Source: Magnolia sinica (taxonomy: Eukaryota > Streptophyta > Magnoliopsida > Magnoliales > Magnoliaceae). Taken from it: 64,000 bases of DNA. Below, in pieces: positions 46,301 to 56,698 of the stretch. The notes under the pieces were generated by a model that searched no databases, was not told the DNA's origin, and saw only the letters and a program-made list of their open reading frames with translations. Where the stretch lies: the NCBI RefSeq assembly GCF_029962835.1, contig NC_080588.1:18432001-18496000 (forward strand). Reading direction: 5' to 3'. A program made the translations under genes and the position numbers. How positions within the stretch are numbered: the stretch's first letter is position 1; every line of letters begins with the position of its first letter.

Positions 46301-46689
46301 CTCAGGGCTCGGCAACGAACTGGAACTGTGGCAAGCCTGGTATACAGAACGTGACTGTCCTCATGAAATAGTCCAAGATAGCGTGGTAATCGGTAAGCCA
46401 ATCGATGCCCAGGATAACGTTGAAATCTGACATCGATAGCACATATAAGTCGATGGGTAAGAAATTCTCTCTCACCAACACGAGGTAAGATGAACAGAAG
46501 TGGCATAGCACAGTAGTCTTCCCCAAGGGTGTCGATACGACCAACCCCTCATTAGCAGACTCTTTCGGTAATCTAGATGATCGACAAAAATCTTTAAACA
46601 TGAATGAGTGCAAAGCACTGGAATCAAATAATACTCGAGCGATGCAGGCAGAGACTGGGAGTATTCCCTCAATGACTCCTCCATAGGAC
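43384..46689 (-). pseudogene. pol: TEK-3 pol (protease, RT, RNase H, integrase, chromodomain), degenerate
   Basis: Read on the minus strand. Protease: FDSSALHSF (near 46625, DSG changed to DSS), LPIDLYVLSMSDFNVILGIDWLTDYHAILDYF (near 46460). Reverse transcriptase: [28 protein letters not shown] (near 46165), [11 protein letters not shown] (near 45990), FIND in place of the catalytic FIDD (near 45675). RNase [18 protein letters not shown] (45120) and [33 protein letters not shown] (near 45005). Integrase is broken by many stops (about 43850-44700), then VYLKVSPMKGVVRFRAKGKLASRFIGPFEI (43795) and VHNVLHVSMLRKC (near 43640). A chromodomain closes it (43384-43545; VKVQWGHHSVDEISWERDAEIRECCPHLF). 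All domains are present in the chromovirus order, unlike TEK-2, but none is intact. Confidence 0.88.
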
Positions 46690-47985
46690 TGCAGGTCCTT
46701 CTGAGCTAAGTAGAACCTAGCCTGAGCTGGCTGGGGAGGTGCATGTCCCCTCTAAGGTCCCTGCTGCTACTGCTTCTGCCTCTGCAGCAGCCTGTACTGT
46801 TGTCTCTGCTGCTACTGGGGCCTCGATGACTAAGGTGGTTGCGGTAGCTACTAATGGGGTCACTGCTGCTGCGGTCACTACTGCGATGGAGGCTACTATG
46901 GCCCTCTCGGTTGCTGCTGCTGCAGTCGCTACTTTGGTGGAGGCTAATATGGCCCCCTCGATTACTGCTGTTGTGGGTGGGGGCACTCATACATGTGGTG
47001 CCCTGTCCCACCACATCCATAACAGGTCCCTACAAATGGATACTGGGGTGGTGCTGGAGGTGTTGATGGTGCTGTTGGTGCTCTGGCGGATGGTGGCTCT
47101 TGTACCTCTACGGCCGTCGATGTCGATGTTACTACTGGTGAGAGCTACGTTAGGGGGCCTGACTCTTCCGGTTTCTTCTCTGATCATGATTGCTCTACAT
47201 GCTAACCCACTCTATCTCATAAATCTGAGCCCTCCACACTACCGCCTAAAAAGTTGAGAGCTCATGCCCAGTAATATGGCCTCGAAGACTGTAACGCAAG
47301 CCGTTCTTAAAACGACGGGCCTTCTGCCCCTCATCATCAACTAAATATGGCACGAACCTTGATTGCGCCACAAAACAAGCCACGTACTATACCACAGACA
47401 TGCCTTCTTGCACTAAGGTCTCGAACTCTAGCACTCGCTGCCGACGAATGTGGTCGGGAAAGTACTACTACTCGAATCGGTCTACAAAATCCTCCCATGT
47501 CCAGATGAAATCAGGAACTACAACATGTGTAACAGAGGTCCATGGGTGCTTGGCCTCACCCTGGTGAAGAAATACTGCCAACCAAACCCGCTGTTGTGTC
47601 GTAAATGCCATCGTTTCAAAAATCTTCTCTACATCAGAGCGTCATCTCTCAGCTTCAATTGGATTTGGCTCACCCTGGAAACACGGGGGATCGAGCTGTC
47701 GAAATTCTCAAAGAAGGGCGTTCGCACGCTTCTGCTTTTCCTGGGCTGACAGAACAACAGGGTGCCTGCCCTACTCTGAAGGGCAGCTACCACAGCCTAC
47801 AACATCTGCTGTAACTGGGAAGCACTCATGAGTACGATCAGATCTTCACCAGTCTCAGGTGGAGGAACGACATCCTTAGGCTGGGGAGTAGGGATCTCTG
47901 GTGGTAGAGTGGGAGTCATAGGTGGTAAAGTGGGAGCCTCAGGTGGTGAAGCGGGAGTCACTCGGGTCACTCTCCTGAGTGGCAT
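46690..47985 (-). pseudogene. gag: TEK-3 gag, degenerate
   Basis: The minus-strand ATG at 47983-47985 starts MPLRRVTRVTPASPPEAP, a proline-rich N-terminus with a short repeat (PTLPPMTPTLPPEIPTPQP), then the LVLMSASQLQQML stretch. Capsid-like remnants follow with many stops. A complete zinc knuckle CYGCGGTGHHMYEC is at 46983-47024. The CAG/CTG-rich part after it (46745-46980) is a glutamine- and glycine-rich tail, which gives long spurious frames on the other strand. Confidence 0.82.
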
Positions 47986-48116
47986 GTCCTATAGGGAAGA
48001 ACAAATGCGCCTATCAATCCTTGAGAACTCTTGAAGGCACGCTTGTTAAGGGACTAAATCGGAAGCTTACGCATTCGAGACCTAATTATCCTTAACTCAT
48101 AGCAAATGATGTTTTA

Positions 48117-49884
48117 TTTAAATTAATCTAATTTAAATGATTTTAAACTCACAAGTATACGAATTAGATATAGATATGGTACATATTACGAGATCGTTCC
48201 CACGAGGACTAGTTGTTACAATTCAAAATTTACAACTCTTCTTAACTAATCCAACAAAGGGTTTAGCGAACTATTAAGTAAACTATCACAAATCCAAGAG
48301 CAATAAGGAAAATTTAATCAAGGAGAAGACTAGGACTTTCGAATCCACCCCTAATTATCCTGACCCTTGGTTTACTTGTTGATTCACCCTGATTTAGATT
48401 GATATATATTTATAAATAAAGCACACTCTATGTCCTTGGTCGGGCACATAGAATGTATAATCTCTTAAAGCACAAGAATCACATCTTTCCATCCATGGTC
48501 AGGCATGAAGAGATGTAATTCCTATTTCTTGCTCTATAGGAAACCTGTTCAAGGTCAGACACAAGCAACTAAAATAAGATTCCAAACAATATCCATATCT
48601 AGACTTTGGTTAAGCTCATAGAATGGAGAAGTATAGAAATTTCAGTTAAGCACACTAGAGAAAGAAACAAATCAATCAAATTAGATGAATTCAACACATA
48701 CAAGATTCATTCAAATTAGGAGCTTCATCTCAACCCTAGCTAAGAAGTTTAGCCTGACCTAAACATGATTAAGCTAAAAAAAACATAAGAAAAAAGGAAG
48801 AAAAAAAACTCTATTAAGAAAGCTGCTCCACGTTCCTAGCTCCCGATTGAATACCCCACTCTCTCTCTGTTCTCGTTCTTTTATAGGTAGGGAGGTCGGT
48901 GGAGAGCTGTATCAGACGGACCAACTCTGTTTCGCAGTCCAAATTGCAGTACGAATAGATTTCTTACGCTGATTTTCCGGTGGGGCCCATTATTGAATTC
49001 AGACAGGAGATCCACTTCGTTTACCAGCTTCTCCTTGAAATTTTGACCGGAGATGGTCGGTTTTGGTCGTCCGTTGATGCGGCCCACTTGATTTCGCTTC
49101 TTGCCATCCATTCCGCTTTTGAACGGTTGAAAAACCAATCTTCATTGTCTTTTTCAATTCTGTCACCTAGTCGTGGATGAGAGGGACCCAGGGACTCTGA
49201 TGGACGGTCCGGATTGTTGGTTTGATGAACGGTGTGGACCCACAAAGATCACATACTTGTCTGTTCGGAGCAACAGAGAACGACAGTTGCCATTTTTGAA
49301 GAGGATACAGGTCAAAGGTCAATTTGACCGGACTTGAGATGCAGTGCATATGAGAGCACTTGTACACGGTGCACACATCATGCAAGGTGGGGTCCTCCGT
49401 GACGTTTATGAGAAATCCAATCCATCCATTCATTTTTTCTCCCTATTTAAACGGTTGAGACCATAATTAAAATATATCTAGTTATTAGGTGGGCCTGAAA
49501 TCATCAGTTTATAGGCTGATTTGTCCGTTGGGCTACTTACGCAGGGATCCAATGGCCCTTAGGTCATTCATGAAGTTTCAAGCTGAATGAAAGGTGGAAA
49601 CCTTATGATCTTGAATTCTGAACAACTTTTGGGCCTCTTTGATGTGAACGGCTTGATTTCCTCAGATCTTTGTCATGTAAATCCATCACTCTTGGTCCTC
49701 TAGAGTCCGTCCCTTGCTTTGGTGACTTCGGAGCATTAGTTTCATGCTTGTGGTATCTTTTTCAGTCCAAGCTCCTAATTACACCTTGCAATAAAAACAC
49801 GATTAAAGTATGACGTTAAGCATTATCATGTATGCAAAAGCATGAGATAATTGGGGTCTAAGATGCAATATTTGACCCTCATCA
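48117..49884 (-). mobile_element. Solo LTR, Athila-type, in the TEK-3 leader
   Basis: On the minus strand it starts TGATGAGGGTCAAATATTGC (49884 down) and ends AAATAAAACATCA at 48117. Perfect target-site duplication GCAAA (48112-48116 and 49885-49889). It is 1768 bases, with no internal sequence attached. A minus-strand TATA-like site CTATAAAAGAACG lies near 48877-48889. It belongs to a different subfamily from ATH-1 and ATH-2 and shows no palindrome cluster. Confidence 0.9.
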
Positions 49885-49889
49885 GCAAA

Positions 49890-49940
49890 CATGTGATGTT
49901 GTTCTTGGTTATTCTCAAGTTATGCTCTGATACCAACTTT
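49890..49940 (-). other. TEK-3 primer-binding site
   Basis: The minus-strand TGGTATCAGAGCA at 49923-49935 lies five bases from the LTR (49941). It matches initiator tRNA-Met, as in TEK-2. Confidence 0.88.
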
Positions 49941-51379
49941 TGTCACGCCCTAAACTCAGAAACCGCGTTCATAAAATTCCCGATGGTCGAATCCGGTGCC
50001 GACAGCCTTCGTAGTACCCATTCTCGGCTCTCGGCACCCATACACCAGGTTCCGATCCTGGAATTCTACAAGGAGTATTTCAAACATGATTTTCATTCGT
50101 AATAAGCATAAGCATAAGCATAACCCACGAACAATAACTACAAGAACACCATCACAAAATTCACTATGATAAAAAAACTTTAAGGTACAATGTGTATGAA
50201 GGGAAATACAAGATAATAATAATGAAACTCCTGAAGCTCGATTGCACACTCCTACTATGACTAAGCTACGGCTGCGTCCTGGTGTCACCTGCATACATCA
50301 ATCGTGCATAAGCGTATAGAAAGCTTAGAGGATGGTGAGAGTGTGTGCACAATATGAGCGTGCTCAGAATGCTATATCAGAGTAATGAGGAATCATATTG
50401 ATGAGTACATGAATGCAATCAGCCGTGCCAAGGCTATGCGGTACAAGATATGAATGTTATCGACCATATTAAGACCATGCGATGTGAGATGTAACTCAAG
50501 TATGCCAATCCTCATCCAAATCCACATATCAATGCCGCTCATCACTAGAGCATCAAATATCAGTATAGTTCCCACTCTGGATAATCACCGGAGTTTAGTA
50601 CACTCCAAATGACACTGCCCCTTTCTTAGGCCCATAGTCCAAGTGAGCATAAGAAACCTCACTATCTACCTGACCAATAGTCTACCATTACCTATCCGGC
50701 ACGTCGATAGTGGACCCATTCACGAGCTGGTCATACTTAGCCTAACAATACCCCCTACCCTTGGGCAGGTAAGGCCACACCCATTTCCAACCAACCACGA
50801 CATAGTGGGAGATGCGGCCTCCTGGTATTCAGCCCTTGTGTGCTCATGTATCCACTTGGTCTCGACGTTGGAGTCATCCTCTGGTATCATCGGGTTCAGG
50901 GATTTTCACCCAGGGACATCTATGGCTCCCCAATGCTAGTAACAGTATTTCTAGTGTCCGATCCTGCCATCCATGATGTACCTGTGGAGGCCACAGCCCT
51001 GATGTCGCTAGGGCATATAGTAATTATGTCAAACAAATGCGAAGTGCATGAATCACACTACTAGTCATGCAGTAATCTTGCGCGTACCGCGCGCTCATGT
51101 AGGGCAACTCCGCCTATCAGGGAGCCAATAAACAATCTGCCCAAAGGCATATGTTATGATCAGTCACTCCTTATATCAAGCATACATATTATGCATATGA
51201 GCATGAATCATAGAACTATATTAAACATCTTATATGGTGATGGATTCAGTTCATAACGAAGATGGGCCTAGACAGCCTACACACTACAAGTATGGGCCTA
51301 ACAATGGGCCTTAGGGAGAGTTACAATGCGGACATTTAACCATCATTGCTCCCAAGGCATGGCTACCAAAAACATCAGT

Positions 51380-51660
51380 ACATACATCATGGTGGAACCT
51401 CACATTACAATGGGCCTTATATACATCACATTCGGCCCACACAAAGGCCTCACATACATCTCATTGGGCCTCACTCATGGTCCTCATATACATTACATTG
51501 GGCCTCAATTCATGGGCCTCAAATACGTCTCAATGGGCCTCATATACATCAAGTGGGCTGCATCATATGGGTCGCTCCAATGGGCCAACATGCATTAAAT
51601 GCGCCACATCATATGGGACGCACCAATGGGCCCATATACATCAAATGGGCCACACCAATT
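51380..51660. repeat. Degenerate tandem array with ATGGGCC / GGGCCT cores, TEK-3 LTR
   Basis: About ten imperfect units of 25-32 bases follow the pattern (A)TGGGCCTCATATACATCA. A similar array in the opposite orientation lies at 54110-54370 in the nested solo LTR. TGGGCC/T is the plant site II element, bound by TCP factors in established work; a role here is inferred. Confidence 0.75.
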
Positions 51661-52686
51661 ACACCATTCATCTATTTTAAATATCATTTTAGAGCATTAT
51701 AAAAAAAATGAATCATACCCAAAGGATCATCTGGACCATACTACAAATGAATGTGGTGATAAAGAGTTCCACTATTAAGATTCCAGTGGGCCACCATAGT
51801 ATTTATTTCCATCCAGACTGTTCATAAGGTCATAAAGACCTGAATTAAGAGGATAAACAAATATCATATTGGTTCAGAACTTCTGTAACCCAAAGGGTTT
51901 CCTGTAAGACCTGAATCATAGTCCATACCGTTCTGTGGACTTTCGCAGTCCTCCGGTCGAATTCTGGCAACCCTCGACCCATATTTGACGTTTGTACATG
52001 ATCCTAAGCCGGGTCCTGTATACCGAAGTCAGCTCGATCCAAAACTTGTATCATAGCGACCGCGCCGTCACCGCGGTTCTAACGTCACGACTCGCACACC
52101 GATCTGATACCCAGGCCAGGAGATGAGGGCTTGTGTTCATTTCGAAGAAATACTGCGTGTTGCGAACTTCGAGGGAATCTTTACAACATGTCACATCAAA
52201 TCAAGTCAAGTACACCACCTTACCTCCATGCCACCTCACCCAACAACAAGTACAAGTGGCCCTCTCTCTTTTTCCACAAGTCAACCCTCTCTCTCCCCTC
52301 ACCACTCCTCTTTTACACATTTTCAAACAAACCCATATCTTTCCTTACAACCACCACATCACCCCATCCCTTTAACCCATTACTTCCCTCTCTCTCTTTC
52401 ATTCCATCTCCTCACTCTCAAGCAACCCAAAAATTCACACATCCAAGCCTCCCCAAGCACTCTCCTAAGCCAAGTGTGGCCCATCCTCTCATCTCTCATC
52501 CCCACCATCAAAACTCCATTATCCACTATTAAAAGTGAAGGTAAGGAGCTAAGGAGTCCAAGGGATTAAGGAGAAGGCCGATAAGTGGGTGATCCACCGT
52601 TGATTCTTATTTTAGGGCCCACTTGTTCGTGGGATTCATTTTGATCTATGTGATTTAACCAAGAAGGGCCCATAATGGCGGGGTCC

Positions 52687-52717
<31 letters not shown>

Positions 52718-52739
52718 CTTTTCCTCTCCCTAGAATGTA

Positions 52740-53900
52740 GTGGGCCCCACCGAATTGTGTTAAATCTAATCCATCCATTAGACAGTGTGGCCCACCGCAT
52801 TTTAAGAGAGATCCACTGTCTATATAGTATATATAATATATTATATTCATATTATGATAATATTATATTAATATTATATTTATATATATATGCATGGTGG
52901 GCCACGTGCATGTGGGACCCACCATGGTGCTTGTGTTATTTCACACCGTCCAGTGTCTTTGGACGCTGGATGTGCAGCCGTGGGTGTGGCTAACAGTGAA
53001 AGCATAAACTGACGTTGGGGTGTACTATTAGCCAAGCCTTGGGGGGACCACTCATGTAGGGCCCACCTTGATATATAAATTGAATCCGTGCCATCCATTC
53101 CATTGATCAACCCATTTTAGACATTGAGTCGAAAAATGAGGCCAATCTGACCATCGGGCGGGCCATAGCGTAGAAAACTGTGGCCTTACCGTCAACATAT
53201 ACTCTGACGTTTCTACACACCAAAACATGCCGTATATTGGACTCATTTGGTCGGTCTTGGACCGTGGAATCCAATGGCTGGAGTGGATTCATCTGATCCG
53301 GGCCCCACATGGGAAAAACTGTAAGATTTTTAATTTTTAAAAAAAATTAAGACATGAGGTAGTAGCACCTGCTGCTGCCACTGACACGAGGACGCAGTAG
53401 CATCTGCATGGACGTTGGCGTGCATGGGCGGGCTGGGACCCACGGCCCCAGCTGTGGGCCCCACTGTGATGTGTGTTGAACATCAACACGGTGCATTTGG
53501 TGGGCCCCCTTAGGGCAGCGGGTTGCCCCAAAAATCAGCCATATACGCGGCTTAGGTGGCCCACATCACAGGGAATAGTGACGATTGATGCCTACCATTG
53601 AAACTTTTTTGGGTCACAGAAATTTCTGATCAAATATGAAATTTGTTTTTTTATTCATTCAGGTCCTGTGACCTTATCAACAATTTGGATTGCATATAAA
53701 CATTACGGTGGGCCCCATGCCTATGTGGCCTCATCAACAGATTGGATGATAAATAAACATTACGGTAGCCCCTGGTTCGTGGGACCTTACCAACAGGCTG
53801 GGTGTAAAATAAACATTATGGTGGGCCCCATGTGGGACCCACTGATGTATGTATTGCAATCCACACCTTCCATTAGTGTGGGCCCCACCATGGGGTATAC
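52740..53900. repeat. Dispersed GTGGGCCC(CAC) blocks in Tekay solo LTR
   Basis: GTGGGCCC or its complement occurs near 52740, 53060, 53454, 53499, 53711, 53821 and 53878, often as GTGGGCCCCAC, and again in the host LTR near 56054, 56304 and 56583. It matches TCP consensus sites (GTGGGNCC and GTGGNCCC). Many are followed by short repeated phrases such as ATGATGTATG and CCATCCA. Confidence 0.65.
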
Positions 53901-54109
53901 ACCTCATCTATGTTGTCCCTCCTTTCCATCCCTATGGGATCCACCATGATGCATAGGTTGCATCCAAGCCATCCAACCATTTTTAAAAGATCATCTTAAG
54001 GCTTGAGACTAAAAATAAGACAGATCTAGGATCAGGTGGACCACATTATAGAAAATAGTGGGTTTGAACGTCCACATTAAATCCTTAGAAATTTTAATGG
54101 TGAAAATCC

Positions 54110-54370
54110 TTATCACCACTTATATTTGGGTGTGACCCATTTGATATACACGAGGCCCATTGTTGAGGCCCACCTTGAATTGTATAAGGGCCATTGTGAT
54201 GTATGCAAGGCCCATGGGTTATGGCCCATTGCGATGTACATAAGGCCCATTGGTGCGACTCATTGATACGGCCCACTTGATGAACATAAGGCCCATGTGA
54301 TATGGCCCATTTGATGTACTTAAGGCCCAATGGGATGCAATTAGGTTCATTGCGATGTGTGATTCCTTTG
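54110..54370. repeat. Degenerate tandem array with GGCCCAT cores, solo LTR
   Basis: Repeated units of about 27-35 bases contain AAGGCCCATTG and TGATGTAC. This is the inverted counterpart of the array at 51380-51660. Confidence 0.75.
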
Positions 54371-55929
54371 TGGTGTATATAATGATGTTTACAATGGGCA
54401 GTGCCTTGGGAGTAATGATGGTTTGACGTCCACATTGTATGGATGATGCTGGTTAAATGTCCGCATTGTCAATCTCCCTAAGGCCCAATGATAAGCCCAT
54501 ACTTGTAGCATGCAGGCTGTCTAGGCCCATCTTCATTATGAATGGAGTCCATCACTATATAACATGGCTAGTATAGATCCATAATTCATGATCATATGCA
54601 TTATATCTATGCTTGATATGAGGAGTGACTGATCATAGCATATGCCCTCGAGCAGATTGTTTATGGGCTCCCTGATAGGCACAGTTACCCTACACGAGCG
54701 CATGGTACACGCAGGACTGTTGCATGACTGGTAGTTTGATTCATGCACTTGCATTTGTGTGATTGTGGTTACTATATGCCCTAGCGACATCAGGGCCATT
54801 GCCTCCACAGACACATCGTGGGTGGCCAGATTGGATACCAGAAATATTATTTCTAGCATCGGGGCGCCATAGATGTCCCTGGGTGAAAATTCCTAAACCC
54901 GATGGTTCTAGAGGATGACTCCAACGTCGAGACCAAGTGAATACACTAGCGCGCAAGGGCCGCATACCAGTAGGCCGCGTCTGCCACTGTGGCATGGTCG
55001 GTTGGAAAGTGGTGTGACCTTACCCGCCTAAGTGAGGAGGCAATTTCTAAGTTGAGTTTGACCAACTTGAGGAATCGGTCAGCTATCGATGAGCCGGGCT
55101 CGATATTGGCAGGCAGATAGTGAGGTCTCTTCCACTCTCCTAGTTGTGCATCTGGATAGGGGCGGCAAGCTGGCGTAGAGTGTATTAGACCCCGGTGATT
55201 ATCCAAAATGAGAACTAAACTGATATTTGATGAGTTGTATGTGGATTTGGATGAGGATTGGTATGCTTGAGTTGCATCTCGCATTGCATGGTCTTGTTAT
55301 GGCCGATGGCATTCATACCTTGCAGCGCATAGCCTTGGTACGGCTGCTTGCATTCATGTACTCATTAGCATGATTCCGCATTACTCTGACCTTGTATTCT
55401 GAGCACGCTTATATTGCGCGCACACTTACACCACCCTCTAAGCTTTCTATAAGCTTATGCATGATTGATGCATGCAGGTAACGCCAAGACGCAGCCGTAG
55501 CCTCACTGCAGTAGGAATGTGCACTCGAGCTTCTGGAGTTTTTATTACTTTCGTTATATTGTATTTCTCTTTCATACGCATTGTACTTAAAGTTTTTAAT
55601 CATAGTGGATTTTGTGATGGTGTTCTTGTGGTTATTGTTCGTGGGTTATGCTTGTAGTTATGCTCATTACGAATTAGATTGATGTAAAAAAAAAATTCTC
55701 CTTGTAAGATCCCAGGATCGGAACCTAGCATATGGGTACTGAGAGCCAAGAATGGGGTACTGCGGAGGTTATCGGCGCCAGATTCGGCAATCGAGAATTT
55801 TGTGAGCCTGGTTTCCGTGTTTAGGGTGTGACATTTCCAATGGTGGGCGTTCAAACCCACTATTTCTGCAGTGTGGTCCCCTTGATACTGGATCTGTCTT
55901 ATTTTTCTTCCCAAGCCTTAGGACTGGCT

Positions 55930-56180
55930 CACCAAATGGATGGACAGTTTGGATGAATCATATACATCAGAGTGGGGTCCACGTATGTGGCCCACCTTGG
56001 ATAGGCTCTCCAAATGGTTGGACTGTTTAAAGGTAACACATACATCAGAGTGGGGCCCACGAACACGTCAGATGGATGGACGGTTTGGATTAAACACATC
56101 CATTAGAGTGGGACCCACGAACACGTTAGATGGATGGATGGCTTGGATGAGGGACCGATACATTAAGGTCCCCATCTCGT
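55930..56180. repeat. Degenerate ~65-75 bp tandem repeat, TEK-3 LTR
   Basis: Three to four units share ACATCAGAGTGGGGYCCACG and GGATGGACRGTTTGGAT phrases. Confidence 0.7.
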
Positions 56181-56239
56181 CTAGATGGACGGTTAGGAAT
56201 AAATGCAGCAAGGTGGGCTTCCCCGTGGGTGTGGCCCCA

Positions 56240-56244
56240 CCATG

Positions 56245-56277
<33 letters not shown>

Positions 56278-56342
56278 AAGATATACATCTGGTGGGTCCC
56301 ACATGGGGCCCACCACATGTATGTATAATATATATATATTAC

Positions 56343-56385
<43 letters not shown>

Positions 56386-56390
56386 AAGAA
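56240..56390. repeat. AT and ATT microsatellites
   Basis: (AT)n lies at about 56246-56277 and (TTA)n at about 56343-56383, both within the TEK-3 right LTR. They produce long meaningless frames on both strands. Confidence 0.95.
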
Positions 56391-56647
56391 AAACCAACAT
56401 CCAGTGTCCACATCCAGACCTGGACGAACGGCTGGATGTACACATACATCATGGTTGGCCGACATGCTACCGTGGTGGGGTCCATGTTCATTAAATGGAC
56501 GGCTAGGATATAACCATCCTTCATAGGGGTCTTCAAAACAGCACCGTCTAGATGGACAGTGATGGTGAATTACGTACAGCAAGGTGGGCCCACCATGGTA
56601 GCGTGGGTAAAATTCATTCATCAGGTGGACCACAAAATATGAGAAAG

Positions 56648-56649
56648 AG

Positions 56650-56696
<47 letters not shown>
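56648..56696. repeat. (GA)n microsatellite
   Basis: About 24 GA units lie in the TEK-3 right LTR; a shorter (GA)n at 42737-42753 marks the matching place of the left LTR. Confidence 0.95.

Positions 56697-56698
<2 letters not shown>

Larger units (their letters stand above)
51903..55833 (+). mobile_element. Solo LTR, Tekay type, inverted within the TEK-3 LTR
   Basis: It runs TGTAAGACCTGAATCATAGTCC .. TTTAGGGTGTGACA, 3931 bases, with perfect target-site duplication TTTCC (51898-51902 and 55834-55838). It is homologous in reverse orientation to the LTR it sits in, for example the GGTTCCGATCCTGG block (reverse near 55713) and the CGTGTACC/GGTACACG block. No internal sequence is attached. It holds (TC)n near 52687-52718 and many GTGGGCCC blocks between 52740 and 53890. 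Confidence 0.92.

Noticed and set aside
46739-47257. 172-codon plus-strand ORF rich in Ala, Val and Thr
   Set aside because: It is the opposite strand of the CAG/CTG-rich tail of the TEK-3 gag next to the zinc knuckle; no independent signal.
48117-49884. Possible host gene in the AT-rich region between TEK-3 gag and its LTR
   Set aside because: Perfect GCAAA target sites, TG..CA ends and an Athila-type start on minus show a solo LTR; no ORF has domain support.
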